64,000 bases of DNA from Alphaproteobacteria bacterium (GCA_024742275.1 JANSYS010000002.1:124001-188000), one strand, 5' to 3'. Positions 26,501 through 35,203 are shown, counted from the first letter of the stretch. The notes: generated by a model not told the origin, from the letters alone. Translations and numbers: made by a program.

Positions 26501-27072
26501 AGATTCTGCTCGGCGGCGCGCAGCCTCAGTTCCGCCTCGTGCCTGCGCGTATGCAGACCGCGGATGTTCGCCGCCTCCTCAAGCAACGCCCTGCGGTCGG
26601 ACGCCTTGGCCTGGACGATGCTGCCGATCTTTCCCTGGCTGACAAGGCCGGCGGAGCGGGCACCGGTCGCGGCGTCGGCGAACAGGAGCTGCACGTCACG
26701 GGCACGCACGTCCTTGCCGTTGACCCGGTAGTGCGATCCTTTCTCGCGCTCGATACGGCGCGTGATCTCCAACTCGTCGGCATGGTTGAACTGTGCGGGC
26801 GCCCGGCGGTCGTCGTTCGCGACGTAGAGCCCGACCTCCGCCATGTTGCGCGGAGGGCGGGAATCGGTGCCGCCGAAGATGACGTCGTCCATGCCGCCGC
26901 CGCGCATCTGCTTGGCCGATGTCTCGCCCATGACCCAGCGCAGCGCTTCGACGAGGTTCGACTTCCCGCAGCCGTTGGGGCCCACCACCCCGGTCAGTCC
27001 CTCTTCGATGACCAGTTCGGTCGGCTCGACGAAGGACTTGAACCCGGTCAGACGCAGTTTGCTGAATTGCAC
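23590..27072 (-). CDS. smc: Chromosome segregation protein SMC
   Basis: 1160 residues, full length. Walker A GPNGCGKSNLVEALRW (from about 32), first coiled coil, hinge (about 500-620), second coiled coil, then the ABC signature LSGGEQALTAAALVF and Walker B CVLDEVDAPLDDTNVDRF. It is the condensin-like ATPase that loops and segregates DNA, working with ScpA/ScpB. The hinge has a glycine/alanine-rich insertion (around TDGGWRGGAGQGGGAAAGTD) not usual for the conserved hinge core. Precedes the ATP synthase operon but has its own spacing; a DsbA-like gene lies 25 bases upstream on the same strand. Confidence 0.97.
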   Translation of the reverse strand: MQFSKLRLTGFKSFVEPTELVIEEGLTGVVGPNGCGKSNLVEALRWVMGETSAKQMRGGGMDDVIFGGTDSRPPRNMAEVGLYVANDDRRAPAQFNHADELEITRRIEREKGSHYRVNGKDVRARDVQLLFADAATGARSAGLVSQGKIGSIVQAKASDRRALLEEAANIRGLHTRRHEAELRLRAAEQNLERLDDVLKALEGQRAALRRQARQAQRYRDLSEKIRQAESIVLHARWTQTMEERRKAGVALAEARDRVTTATQQAAAASSMQTDSAAALPGLRQNEAEASAELQRLTVARGELDAEERRIATARSEAETRLRQIADDVIREKALVEEAAASLTRLIAERNALVAAGEGEAEAQETSAAALTKANREAEDAEDAVHKTTEAIAVADARRAALERQVRQAEERIVRLDRQQADLAERRAELVRQAVPEDERSAVERAVTEAAAAAEAAESGIPEAQQARDVALDVEKAARAAAREIEAAVSELETEATGLRRLLMQAGNEAAPIVDAVSVAPGYEAALGAALGDDLEAPALDAEAAATDGGWRGGAGQGGGAAAGTDWPADIQPLAPHVTAPAALAARLARIGIAAEPSAAASAQPSLAPGMRIVTREGGMWRWDGFVQTPGAPSAAAIRLERRNRLAELDRQLAERRGALDVARSEAEHAVEALAAAEEAVEVARRTRNAASDALSRAKSSAAEIESRIAAVDTKLAALDDGAARLAGEREEAGAADRQAKDELKTLPDVEELRADSARLRAALSERRAELVEARTEHDRLVRDAQSRRSRLTSTEGEITSWEQRRDRADARLADLDNRRQAEESEIARLASRPGEIAEEREKVVALIEASETKRKQAADALVSAESRQTELDRVARETERAAGEAREARIRAEAQLEQINQTLRVERERITERLECTPDEILAKAGIDPDAPLPDAEQTQRTLDRLSGEREGLGPVNLRAETELEELNEQIEGMERERDDLTGAIQRLRSAISALNKEGRERLLAAFNQVDGHFQTLFRRLFGGGEAHLKLTEADDPLEAGLEIMASPPGKKMQHLSLLSGGEQALTAAALVFAVFLTNPSPICVLDEVDAPLDDTNVDRFCSLLQDIVKETGTRFLVITHHRMTMARMDRLFGVTMAERGVSQLVSVDLARAERLRDAG

Positions 27073-27097
27073 CGTGGTGGGTCTCCCGCAAAGCGGC

Positions 27098-27709
27098 TCA
27101 GGCGAGCTGGCCCTCGATGATCTTCTGGAAGGTCTCGAACGGCTCGGCGCCCCGGACCACCTGGTCGCCGATCACAAAAGTCGGCGTCGAGTTGACGTCG
27201 TAGTCGTTCTGAGCGTCGATCCGACCGTTGAGGATGGCGTCCAGCAGATCGTTGTTGGTCATGTAGGCGTCGGCCGTGTCGGCGGGGATACCGGCAAGGC
27301 GGCCGATCTTCTTGACCGAATCGAGCGGGTTGGACGAGCGGGTCCAGCTCGACTGCTGTTTGAAGAGCATGTCGATCAACGCGAAATACGCCTTGCCGTC
27401 GATCGCTCGAGCCATGGCCGACGCGCGCAGCGCGTACTGGTCGAGCGGGAAATCGCGCATCTCGAACTTGAGCCGGCCCGTATCCACATACGCTTCGACG
27501 ATTTGCTTGTAACTGTTGACGTGGAAAGAAGCGCAGTGCGGACAGGTGAGCGAGGAATACTCGATCATGGTCAATGGTGCGTCCGGATCGCCCAGGACGC
27601 GCGGTGACGTCGCCGCCTCCAGGTCGACCTCCGCCGCCAGCGACACGGAGGGCGTCAGCAGCACGCCAGCCAAGCCAAGGATCCCAAGATTTAGTGTTCT
27701 GCGATGCAT
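27098..27709 (-). CDS. DsbA-type periplasmic thiol oxidoreductase
   Basis: 203 residues from ATG 27709 (MHRRTLNLGILGLAGVLLTP), which has GGAG upstream; signal peptide cleaved after SLAA. Thioredoxin-fold of the DsbA/DsbG-like 'thioredoxin_4' group with active site C56-P-H-C59 (SLTCPHCASF) and the cis-proline loop NSTPTFVIGD. CPHC is the oxidising DsbA type. Forms disulfides in exported proteins. Location next to smc is common in alphaproteobacteria. The specific name (DsbA vs. DsbD-linked isomerase) is not decided by sequence. Confidence 0.9.
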   Translation of the reverse strand: MHRRTLNLGILGLAGVLLTPSVSLAAEVDLEAATSPRVLGDPDAPLTMIEYSSLTCPHCASFHVNSYKQIVEAYVDTGRLKFEMRDFPLDQYALRASAMARAIDGKAYFALIDMLFKQQSSWTRSSNPLDSVKKIGRLAGIPADTADAYMTNNDLLDAILNGRIDAQNDYDVNSTPTFVIGDQVVRGAEPFETFQKIIEGQLA

Positions 27710-27821
27710 CTTTCGCTCCCGCACACCAGATGTTGATGACATTACGCCGAGTCTCCTCGCCGCCGCAAGTTTCCCGATTATGGGGCGATTGCGGCCATTT
27801 TCGGGTCGCGCGCCCCAATTG

Positions 27822-28367
27822 CTAGTCTTTATCCCCGCCGCTTCGCCCCGGTGTCCTGGCCGCCATCGCTTCCCCGAGTGCGGCTAGGCGGTCACGCAGA
27901 GTTTGATCGTCGACGCCTTCCACCCGTTTGCTGATCGCCGTTCTCTCGCCGTCCGCAAGCGGTCGCAAGGCCGGGCGGGTCGACTTCGGCGGCTTCGGCA
28001 GCAGACCCTGTCGAAGGGTGAGCCGCGCCACCGCCGCCCAGCCGAAGTGGCCGTTGACGCGCTCGATGATCTGGGGGGCGAGATGCTGGATTTCCAACGC
28101 CCGGCCGGGCAATGCAACCACACGCAGGGTTGCGCCTTCGCGTCTTCCGCGTGGAAAGTCGAGCGACTCGGGCGCGCAGGCCTTGGCGAGGTCGGCGCCG
28201 ACGATCTGCGGCCAGTCTCGGGGAATGCGTCCCTCCACGAAACCGCGCTTGCGGAACAGGGGGTCGGTCAGAGACGGCGCCAGATAGGAAAGCGCGCGCA
28301 TGCCGCCGCGCCGCACGCTCCGGGTGCCGTCACCTGTCTGATTGGTCGCCGCCGTCTTCGCCGCCAT
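27822..28367 (-). CDS. DUF721 (DciA-like) protein
   Basis: 181 residues from ATG 28367, preceded by AGGAAGAGACAG; a start at 28397 is also open. DUF721 core: FVEGRIPRDWPQIVGADLAKACAPESLDF, then TLRVVALPGRALEIQHLAPQIIERVNGHFG. This family includes DciA, which helps load the replicative helicase in bacteria lacking DnaC-type loaders. Divergent from mutY with 68 bases between, and followed by the DsbA-like gene and smc, an arrangement seen in alphaproteobacteria. Role in helicase loading is by family, not shown here. Confidence 0.85.
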   Translation of the reverse strand: MAAKTAATNQTGDGTRSVRRGGMRALSYLAPSLTDPLFRKRGFVEGRIPRDWPQIVGADLAKACAPESLDFPRGRREGATLRVVALPGRALEIQHLAPQIIERVNGHFGWAAVARLTLRQGLLPKPPKSTRPALRPLADGERTAISKRVEGVDDQTLRDRLAALGEAMAARTPGRSGGDKD

Positions 28368-28435
28368 CTGTCTCTTCCTGTCGGATGCCGCATCCATGCA
28401 TATGGCGCGCCCGCCGTCACACGCTATCTTCTGCG

Positions 28436-29515
28436 ATGATGAACGCCGCCGCAGACATACCGCCCACCGATCTCGCCCGTCGCCTGCTCGCCTGGTACGA
28501 CCGGCACCGTCGGCGCTTGCCCTGGCGCGCGGACCCCGGCGAGCCGCCGGATCCCTATCGGGTCTGGCTCAGCGAAATCATGCTCCAGCAGACCACGGTG
28601 GTTACGGTCGGGCCTTATTTCCAACGATTTACGGCGCGATGGCCGTCGGTGGAAGCGCTGGCGGCGGCGGACCTGGACGAGGTTCTCAGCGAATGGGCCG
28701 GGCTCGGCTACTACGCGCGGGCCCGCAACCTGCACCGCTGCGCCATTGCGGTGGCGGGGGATCACGGCGGGCGGTTTCCGGATACCGAGACGGGACTGAA
28801 GACCCTGCCGGGCGTTGGCGACTATACGGCGGCGGCCGTCGCCGCCATCGCCTTCGACCGGCCCGCGACGATTCTCGACGGCAATGTGGAGCGGGTGATC
28901 GCGCGCCTGCGACGGGTGACCGACCCGTTGCCGGCGTCGAAGCCGACGCTCAAGGCGCGTGCCGCCGAAATCACGCCGGACGAGCGGCCGGGCGACTATG
29001 CCCAGGCGATCATGGATCTGGGTGCCACGGTCTGCACCCCGCGAAAACCGAAGTGTCTCACCTGTCCCTGGTCCGACGCCTGCGTCGCGCGCGTCGAGGG
29101 CGTGGCCGAGGACCTGCCCCGCAATCTGCCGAAGAAGGCCAAACCGACACGCCGAGGCACCTGCTTCTTCGTCGTGGATCGCGACGGCTCCGTGCTGCTT
29201 CGCCGCCGTCCGGAGAGCGGGCTGCTCGGCGGCATGCAGGAGGTCCCCTCCTCGCCCTGGACCGAGGAGCTTCTGCCGAGTGGCGATGCGGGCGCCCATG
29301 CGCCGCTCGAGGGCGTGCGTTGGCGGGAACTGCCGGGGCACGTGCGCCATACCTTCACGCATTTTCACCTGGAACTGACGGTGCTGTCCGGTCGGATCGA
29401 GGACGGGCCGCCGGTCGCGGATGCCCGCTGGTGGCCGGTCGACCGGCTGGGGGAGGCGGCCTTGCCAACGGTCATGGCGAAGGTGGTGCGCCATGCCCTG
29501 CGGCATATCGCATGA
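28436..29515 (+). CDS. mutY: A/G-specific adenine glycosylase MutY
   Basis: 359 residues. Removes adenine mispaired with 8-oxoguanine. Catalytic Glu47 in WLSEIMLQQTTV, helix-hairpin-helix LPGVGDYTAAAV (124-135), catalytic Asp148 in ILDGNVERV, iron-sulfur cluster Cys200, Cys207, Cys210, Cys216 (C-x6-C-x2-C-x5-C), and a C-terminal NUDIX-like domain that reads 8-oxoG (from about 240; LLRRRPESGLLGGMQEVPSS). An in-frame extension upstream of 28436 is open but lies in the antisense of DUF721 and is rejected. Confidence 0.95.
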   Translation: MMNAAADIPPTDLARRLLAWYDRHRRRLPWRADPGEPPDPYRVWLSEIMLQQTTVVTVGPYFQRFTARWPSVEALAAADLDEVLSEWAGLGYYARARNLHRCAIAVAGDHGGRFPDTETGLKTLPGVGDYTAAAVAAIAFDRPATILDGNVERVIARLRRVTDPLPASKPTLKARAAEITPDERPGDYAQAIMDLGATVCTPRKPKCLTCPWSDACVARVEGVAEDLPRNLPKKAKPTRRGTCFFVVDRDGSVLLRRRPESGLLGGMQEVPSSPWTEELLPSGDAGAHAPLEGVRWRELPGHVRHTFTHFHLELTVLSGRIEDGPPVADARWWPVDRLGEAALPTVMAKVVRHALRHIA

Positions 29516-29523
29516 GGGTCACG

Positions 29524-29559
29524 CCGCGGAGGCTGGTCCTTCCGCGGAGGCTGGTCCTT
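29524..29559. repeat. Tandem repeat, 2 x 18 bases
   Basis: Two exact copies of CCGCGGAGGCTGGTCCTT directly after the mutY stop. Probably slippage products; no function can be seen. Confidence 0.85.
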
Positions 29560-29594
29560 CACCGAGCGGGCAATTCCCGCGGTCCGGGGCGATC

Positions 29595-29627
29595 GGTCTA
29601 CGGGCAGAGGTCTACGGGCAGAGGTCT
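29595..29627. repeat. Tandem repeat, 2.4 x 14 bases
   Basis: GGTCTACGGGCAGA occurs twice and then GGTCT. The repeat contains the stop codon (TAG, minus strand) of the orphan gene at 29612-30136, so repeat number could change the end of that protein. Confidence 0.85.
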
Positions 29628-30136
29628 CGGCGATCCCTCGATAGTTCGGCATCCGGCCACAGGGAGGCGAAAAACTGAGCGGACGTTACCGTCTGGCCAT
29701 CGCTTCGCTGAAGGCCGGCGAGCACCTCACGAGCGGAGTCGGCCGAGACTTCTAGATAGTTGAGCGCATCGCTGAGCCTCTCGAAAACCGCAAATGAGAG
29801 GTCCTGATCGCCGGCTTCGCAGAGGGCGTTCCAGAGGTTGGTGAGCAACGGCGCATCACTTTTCGGAGGGATGACGGCGGCGCCGGCTCTGCGCTTCGCT
29901 CCGAGGTCGCTCAACTGCTGGGCACGCGAATTGTACAATCCAAGAAGGGTTTTTAGGTCCAGCTCGGAGATATCGGTACTGGGATCGACAATCGTAATGG
30001 CGACGAATTCGCCGTTCTTGGGAAGGAGATTGTTGTTTCTCTGCACAGCGTTCATGAGGTCGTCCTGCGTTATCCGGCCCTCGAACCAAACAGCTAGAAA
30101 ACTCCCGTCTTTGCTTATATTTTCAGTTATCGGCAT
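29612..30136 (-). CDS. Hypothetical protein, possible STAS-like fold
   Basis: 174 residues from the ATG at 30136 (MPITENISKDGSFLAVWFEGRI), with AAGGA upstream. Not recognised with confidence. The pattern - short strand FLAVWFEGRITQDDLMNAV, a strand FVAITIVDPST, helix LDLKTLLGLYNSR, strand AAVIPPKSD, helix and FAVFERLSDALNYLEV - looks like a small alpha/beta domain of the SpoIIAA/STAS type, which in other bacteria acts in signalling. The coding region and its upstream stretch have lower GC than neighbours, suggesting a late arrival. The C-terminal end RDRRDLCP runs into a tandem repeat. Function unknown. Confidence 0.6.
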   Translation of the reverse strand: MPITENISKDGSFLAVWFEGRITQDDLMNAVQRNNNLLPKNGEFVAITIVDPSTDISELDLKTLLGLYNSRAQQLSDLGAKRRAGAAVIPPKSDAPLLTNLWNALCEAGDQDLSFAVFERLSDALNYLEVSADSAREVLAGLQRSDGQTVTSAQFFASLWPDAELSRDRRDLCP

Positions 30137-30297
30137 GCGGAAAATCCTTAGAAATGCACTCGTACATCTCGGTATTTTATCTTCTCTCAAGGAAAGGTGA
30201 AAAAAGATTGAAAGCGAGGCTGCCGGCGAGGTGCGTCTAGAGCTAAGCCCATCCTTGTAAAATCACCGCATGATTGAATACGGTAGGGTGTTTTACC

Positions 30298-30379
30298 AAA
30301 AAAACAATAAGGTAGAGCAGATCTATGCACGCTGATGCGATCGCGAAGTTATCCCGTCACCACACGATCTGATCTGCTC
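30298..30379 (-). terminator. Possible otnK terminator
   Basis: Minus strand: GAGCAGATC (30371-30379) pairs with GATCTGCTC (30315-30323) across a 47-base loop, followed ten bases later by seven Ts (30298-30304). The stem is 13 bases past the otnK stop. The large loop makes a simple intrinsic terminator doubtful. The surrounding AT-rich gap (30137-30391) has no gene. Confidence 0.35.
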
Positions 30380-30391
30380 AGGTGTTTTGCG

Positions 30392-31666
30392 TTACGCCAT
30401 CTCCTTCAGCGCTTTCTCGAAAAAGTCGATCGCGCCGAAGTTTCCGGACTTGAGGGCAAGGGCGATCGGCTCGCCGGTTCCCAGGGTTACAGTGCCCGGC
30501 ACCCCGGGGTCGATCTGGGCGCCGATGTGCAGGCCGGTCACGCCGAGCGCGGAGACCACCGCGCCCGAGGTCTCGCCGCCGGCGACGACGAGCCGCCGCA
30601 CCCCGTCCTGGTCCACCAAGGCCTTCGCGATCCGGGCCATGGCGCCTTCGAGGAGCTCTCCCGCTTCCGCGCGTCCGAGCCGGTCCTGGATCGCCTTGAC
30701 CGTTTCCGGCGGAGCGGAGGCATAGATCAGCACGGGTTCTTCGGCGATCCGCTTACGGGCGAAGGTCAGGGCCTCGCCGACCACGTCTTCTCCGTCGGCC
30801 AGCTTGAGCGGATCGACGTTGAAGGAGGGATGGGTCTTATCCCACTCCGCGATCTGACCGAGGGTGACGGCTGAGCAGGACCCGGCGACCACGGCGGCCC
30901 TGCCGGCGATCTCCGGCACGTCAGCCGCACCCGCGGCATGCGCCAACAGGCCCCGGCGCCGATACGCCTCGGGCAGGCCGATGGCGATGCCTGACCCGCC
31001 GGTGATCAGATCCAGATCGGCCAGAGCCTCGCCCGCCGTATGGAGCTGGGCGTCGTCGACCGCGTCGAGAACGGCATAGCTGCAGCCTTCGCCCTTCAGC
31101 GCCTCGGTTCTGGTGCGGATCGCGTCGACCCCGCCCTGAATGTCTCGGTGTTGGATCAGGCCGACCTTGCGCGTGGTCTGGCGCCCGAGAACGGCGACTA
31201 GATTGCTGTCGGTCATCGGGGTGAGCGGGTGGTGGCGCATGTGGGTGTCGGACAGCAACTGGTCGCCGACGAAAAGATGGCCTTTGAAGATCGTCCGGCC
31301 GGTTTCCGGAAAGGCCGGGCAGGCGATGGTGAAATCGCTGCCCAGTCGGTCGAGCAGTGCATCGGCGACCGGGCCGATATTACCCTGGTCGGTCGAGTCG
31401 AAGGTCGAGCAGTACTTGAACAGGAACCGCTGGCACCCCGCCGCTTTCAGCCAGTCGAGCGCCGCGACCGACATCTCGACCGCTTCCGCTGCCGGATTGG
31501 TCCGCGACTTCAGCGCGACGACGATGGCGTCCACATCCGGCACCTCGGTGTCAGCGGCAGGCACGCCGATCAACTGCACCGTCCGCATGCCGCCGCGTAC
31601 GAGGTTGTTGGCGAGGTCGGTCGCGCCGGTGAAGTCGTCGGCCACGCAGCCCAGGATTGGTGCCAT
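30392..31666 (-). CDS. otnK: 3-oxo-tetronate kinase OtnK
   Basis: 424 residues from ATG 31666, with an excellent GGAGGAACG site. Four-carbon acid sugar kinase family: N-terminal [19 protein letters not shown], catalytic region with [14 protein letters not shown] and [12 protein letters not shown] near the C-terminus. Phosphorylates 3-oxo-tetronate to the 4-phosphate. Divergently transcribed from otnI and denD, which act just before it in D-erythronate degradation. The aldolase/decarboxylase OtnC, which would produce dihydroxyacetone phosphate, is not found next to it. The long open frame upstream of 31666 is antisense to otnI. Confidence 0.9.
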   Translation of the reverse strand: MAPILGCVADDFTGATDLANNLVRGGMRTVQLIGVPAADTEVPDVDAIVVALKSRTNPAAEAVEMSVAALDWLKAAGCQRFLFKYCSTFDSTDQGNIGPVADALLDRLGSDFTIACPAFPETGRTIFKGHLFVGDQLLSDTHMRHHPLTPMTDSNLVAVLGRQTTRKVGLIQHRDIQGGVDAIRTRTEALKGEGCSYAVLDAVDDAQLHTAGEALADLDLITGGSGIAIGLPEAYRRRGLLAHAAGAADVPEIAGRAAVVAGSCSAVTLGQIAEWDKTHPSFNVDPLKLADGEDVVGEALTFARKRIAEEPVLIYASAPPETVKAIQDRLGRAEAGELLEGAMARIAKALVDQDGVRRLVVAGGETSGAVVSALGVTGLHIGAQIDPGVPGTVTLGTGEPIALALKSGNFGAIDFFEKALKEMA

Positions 31667-31762
31667 TCGTTCCTCCCGATCGTCGGTGTATGTGATGCCT
31701 TGGCCGCAATCGGCCGCCCGCGTATCGTGGCGGAAATCATAAGGACAGGGGATCGGGACGCC

Positions 31763-32542
31763 ATGGTGAAATTCGCCGCCAATCTGTCGATGATGTTTAA
31801 CGAGGTGGACTTCCTCGACCGCTTCGACGCCGCGCAGATGGCGGGCTTCGAAGGGGTCGAGTTTCTGTTCCCCTATGAGCACGAGGCGGTGGAGATCCGC
31901 GCCAAGCTTGAGGCTGCCGGCTTGACCCAGGCGCTGTTCAACCTGCCGCCGGGCGACTGGGAGAGGGGAGAGCGCGGCTTGGGGGCGATGCCGGGACGCG
32001 AGGACGAGTTCGACGCGGCGCTCGACACCGCGCTCGCCTATGCCGAGGTGATCGGAAACGACCTGCTGCATGTGATGAGCGGCATCATGACCGAGGGTAT
32101 GACGCCGGAGGCCTGCACCGACACGCTGGTCTCGAATCTGAAGCGCGCGGCGCCCAAGGCTGCGGCCAAGGGAAAGACCCTGATCATCGAGCCGATCAAC
32201 ACGCGCGACATTCCGGGTTACTTCCTGAACTATCAGGAGCAGGCCCGGACCATCATCGAGGCGGTCGGGGCCGATAGTGTCGGGCTGCAGTTCGACTTCT
32301 ACCACGTCCAGATCATGCAGGGAGACACGGCGAAGCGGTTCGAGAAGCACCTGGACATCATCCGCCACGTGCAGATCGCCGGCGTGCCCGAGCGCCACGA
32401 GCCCTATATCGGCGAGGTCAATTATCCCTACCTGTTCGAGACCATGGACCGGCTCGGCTACAAAGGGTGGGTCGGCTGCGAGTACCGGCCGAAGGCGGGA
32501 ACGATCGAGGGACTCGGCTGGCTCAAGGCGCTGACCCGCTGA
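31763..32542 (+). CDS. otnI: 2-oxo-tetronate isomerase OtnI
   Basis: 259 residues. Hydroxypyruvate isomerase-like TIM barrel: [21 protein letters not shown] at the start, the metal-binding Glu in [20 protein letters not shown], and the final Glu in [14 protein letters not shown]. Converts 2-oxo-tetronate to 3-oxo-tetronate for OtnK. Pairing with denD 59 bases downstream and otnK divergent supports the OtnI assignment over hydroxypyruvate isomerase (Hyi), which is close in sequence. Confidence 0.88.
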   Translation: MVKFAANLSMMFNEVDFLDRFDAAQMAGFEGVEFLFPYEHEAVEIRAKLEAAGLTQALFNLPPGDWERGERGLGAMPGREDEFDAALDTALAYAEVIGNDLLHVMSGIMTEGMTPEACTDTLVSNLKRAAPKAAAKGKTLIIEPINTRDIPGYFLNYQEQARTIIEAVGADSVGLQFDFYHVQIMQGDTAKRFEKHLDIIRHVQIAGVPERHEPYIGEVNYPYLFETMDRLGYKGWVGCEYRPKAGTIEGLGWLKALTR

Positions 32543-32601
32543 CTAGCCGCCAGACATCAAGGCCGCCAAGACACGAAGAAAGACATCAGGGGACGGAAAC
32601 C

Positions 32602-33567
32602 ATGAAGATCGCGATCACCGGCGGCGCCGGGTTCCTTGGCAAGAAACTCGCCCGCTCTTTGCTGGATGACAATGCGCTCGGCGTTGAGGAACTGGTGCTG
32701 GCCGACATGGTGGAAGCGCCGGAGGAATTGACCGGCGACAGCCGCGTGCGCTCCATCGTCGGCGACGTCACCGACCACGACCTTCTGGCCGATGCGATCC
32801 GTGCCGACACGGACAGCGTGTTCCACCTGGCCGCCGTGGTCAGCGCCGGCGCTGAGGCGGATTTCGATCTCGGGATGGCGGTGAACCTGGACGCCACCCG
32901 CACGATCCTGGAACTGGCCCGCAAACACGGCAACAGGCCGAAGCTGGTGTTCTCCAGCTCCTGCGCGGTCTATGGCGGCGACCTGCCCGACGTGGTGACC
33001 GACAACCAGCAGATCACCCCGCAGAACTCCTATGGCGTACAGAAAGCGATCGGCGAGTTGCTGGTCAACGACTACAGCCGCAAGGGGTATCTCGACGGTC
33101 GCAGCCTCAGATACCCGACCGTGGTCGTGCGGCCGGGCAAGCCGAACAAGGCGGCCTCGACCTTCGCCAGCTCGATCATCCGCGAGCCGCTGCAGGGCGA
33201 CGAAGCGGTCTGTCCGGTGGCGCCCGAAACCGAGATGTGGCTGGCCAGCCCGCGCACCATCGTCGCCAATACCCGCCACGCCCACGACCTCGATGCCGGT
33301 GCGTGGGGGCCTTGGCGGACGGTTCCGCTGCCGGGATTCACCGCAACGGTTCGCGGTATGGTCGACGCGCTGGGGACGGTCGCCGGGCCGGACGTGGCGG
33401 CCCGGGTGAAGTGGCAGCCGGACGCGGCGATCGAGAAGATCGTCTACGGCTGGCCGACCCGGCTCGATACCAGGCGCGCGGACGCCATGGGCTTCAAGCG
33501 CGATACCGACATGGAGAGCATCATCCGTGCCTTCATCGAGGACGAGTTGGGCGGGAAGATCGCCTGA
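32602..33567 (+). CDS. denD: D-erythronate dehydrogenase DenD
   Basis: 321 residues. Short-chain dehydrogenase (extended/epimerase type) with NAD-binding TGGAGFLGKK, the catalytic pair Tyr144-x3-Lys148 in SYGVQKAIGE, and KLVFSSSCAVYGG. The DenD group oxidises D-erythronate to 2-oxo-tetronate. Ribosome site AGGGGACGGAAACC. Operon with otnI; the closed context otnK-otnI-denD strongly supports the tetronate pathway. Confidence 0.9.
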   Translation: MKIAITGGAGFLGKKLARSLLDDNALGVEELVLADMVEAPEELTGDSRVRSIVGDVTDHDLLADAIRADTDSVFHLAAVVSAGAEADFDLGMAVNLDATRTILELARKHGNRPKLVFSSSCAVYGGDLPDVVTDNQQITPQNSYGVQKAIGELLVNDYSRKGYLDGRSLRYPTVVVRPGKPNKAASTFASSIIREPLQGDEAVCPVAPETEMWLASPRTIVANTRHAHDLDAGAWGPWRTVPLPGFTATVRGMVDALGTVAGPDVAARVKWQPDAAIEKIVYGWPTRLDTRRADAMGFKRDTDMESIIRAFIEDELGGKIA

Positions 33568-33571
33568 CCGG

Positions 33572-34024
33572 TCAGTCGGGCCCCATACCCTTTTCGGCCA
33601 GTTCCCGTCTCGCGTTCTCGTTCTTCTCCAAGTCGCTCATCCCCATGCCGCGGAGCACGCCGTCGGTCTTGGAGAACTGAATGTTCTCATAGGGAACGAT
33701 CTCGATCCGGTTTCCCCAGGGGTCGAGGAAGTCGAGAAACCGGCCCGGCAGGACCTGGACGCCCTGTTCTTCCAGGGCCGTCCGCACGGCGTCCCGGTCG
33801 TCGACCACCAGGCCGAAATGCCGACCGTCGTCCGGCGACTGGCGGCGTCCCTGTTGCAGGGCGATGAACTGGTCGCCGAGATCGATGAAGGCGGAGGTGT
33901 CGCTTCTGCTGCGCAGGGTGAACTCTACCAGGCTGCCGTAGAAGGCGAGCGCTTCGTCGATGTTGCCGACCTCCAGCGCGATATGATTGACGCCCACGGC
34001 ACGGGCTTTGCGGGTGCTGGTCAT
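33572..34024 (-). CDS. VOC family (glyoxalase-like) protein
   Basis: 150 residues from ATG 34024, with GAGGAAGTC upstream. One VOC fold unit: VGVNHIALEVGNIDEALAFYGSLV, the middle HFGLVVDDRDAV, and PWGNRIEIVPYEN, which give the His/His/Glu metal site of this family. Glyoxalases, dioxygenases or resistance proteins share this fold; substrate unknown. The stop is four bases from the denD stop on the other strand (convergent), so it is not in that operon. The C-terminal tail (SDLEKNENARRELAEKGMG) is short and charged. Confidence 0.82.
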   Translation of the reverse strand: MTSTRKARAVGVNHIALEVGNIDEALAFYGSLVEFTLRSRSDTSAFIDLGDQFIALQQGRRQSPDDGRHFGLVVDDRDAVRTALEEQGVQVLPGRFLDFLDPWGNRIEIVPYENIQFSKTDGVLRGMGMSDLEKNENARRELAEKGMGPD

Positions 34025-34139
34025 GACTTCCTCATTAAAACAAGTTCCTGTTTGAGATAATGCCTGGATCGGCGGACGCAAGCCTCGGTGTCGTCGACGT
34101 GATCTTTCCCGCGCCCGGATAACTCTCTAGACAAGGCCC

Positions 34140-34859
34140 ATGGAACACAGCAGCGCGAAATCCAACGCACCCGCGGTCACGTTCACGCTGGCCGGCGCCC
34201 GCCGGGGGGCGATCGTCTGCCTGCCGCTGGCGCTGGCCTCCATTGCCTTCGGGCTGGGATTCGGCATCCTGGCACGGGACACCGGGCTTGGCCTCGCCCA
34301 GGCCCTGGGCATGAGCGCCTTCGTTTTCGCCGGCGCGTCGCAGATGGTGGCGATGGACGTTTGGACCGTCCCGCCCGCCGTCCTCGGTCTCGCGGTCGCG
34401 GCCTTCGCCATCAACATCCGCCATGTGGTGATGGGAGCGGCCCTGCGGCCCTGGCTGCGCGACCTGCCGCTGCTGCAGTCCCATGCGGCGCTCACGCTGA
34501 TGACCGACGCCAACTGGGCCCAGGCCATGGCCGACCGGCGCAAGGGGGAGCGGGACGCCGCCTTCATCGTCGGCAGTGGGGCGATCATGTGGGTCGGTTG
34601 GGTCTTTGGCACCGGGGTCGGCCATCTGGCCGGCGGCGTGATCGGCGACCCGAAGGCGTTCGGTATCGACGTCATCGTCCCGGCCTTCTTCGCCCTCACC
34701 CTGTCGTCCCTGTGGCCAGGGGTACGGCGCCTGCACCCTTGGGTCGCCGCGGCAGTGGCGGCGGTCCTGGCCCACGAACTGCTACCCAGCGGCGCCTGGC
34801 ATGTGGTGGTCGGCGGTCTTGTCGGCGCGGCCGTCGGCGGCATGATGCGGGAGGACTGA
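34140..34859 (+). CDS. azlC: AzlC family amino acid exporter subunit
   Basis: 239 residues, about seven membrane helices; GFGILARDTGLGLAQALGMS, FAGASQMVAMDVW and NIRHVVMGAALRPWL are hallmark AzlC blocks. With AzlD it exports branched-chain amino acids or their analogues (azaleucine resistance). Followed immediately by azlD, only three bases apart. Confidence 0.9.
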   Translation: MEHSSAKSNAPAVTFTLAGARRGAIVCLPLALASIAFGLGFGILARDTGLGLAQALGMSAFVFAGASQMVAMDVWTVPPAVLGLAVAAFAINIRHVVMGAALRPWLRDLPLLQSHAALTLMTDANWAQAMADRRKGERDAAFIVGSGAIMWVGWVFGTGVGHLAGGVIGDPKAFGIDVIVPAFFALTLSSLWPGVRRLHPWVAAAVAAVLAHELLPSGAWHVVVGGLVGAAVGGMMRED

Positions 34860-34862
34860 CCC

Positions 34863-35165
34863 TTGAGTGACGACGCGCTGGTCTGGGCGGCCGTCCTGGC
34901 GATGGCCTTCGTAACATGGCTTACGCGGATCGGCGGATTCTGGCTGATGCGTGTGGTGCCGGACGGCGGCTTCATCCGCCGCGCGCTGGATCATCTTCCG
35001 GGCGCGCTGGTGGTGGCGATCCTCAGCCCGATCGCGCTGGAAGGCGGCTGGGCGCCGACCGTCTGTATCGCCGCGGCCGTGCTGATCGGTCGCGCGGGCG
35101 CATCGGCGCTGGTCGCGGTCTTCGGGTCGGTAGGGGTTGTCGCTCTGATCCGGCTGGTGGTGTAG
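34863..35165 (+). CDS. azlD: AzlD family protein
   Basis: 100 residues, three to four membrane helices, with FVTWLTRIGGFWLMR and ALDHLPGALVVAIL typical of AzlD. Starts with TTG at 34863, preceded by GGGAGGACTGACCC; no ATG fits. Partner of AzlC in amino acid export. Confidence 0.85.
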   Translation: MSDDALVWAAVLAMAFVTWLTRIGGFWLMRVVPDGGFIRRALDHLPGALVVAILSPIALEGGWAPTVCIAAAVLIGRAGASALVAVFGSVGVVALIRLVV

Positions 35166-35203
35166 CCTGGGGCGTTTGTGATTCGACCCAGGGAGCGGGG
35201 CGC

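Noticed and set aside
25345..27120. 591-codon open frame antisense to smc
   Set aside because: Glycine/arginine/leucine-rich translation typical of an antisense frame; smc is complete on the other strand.
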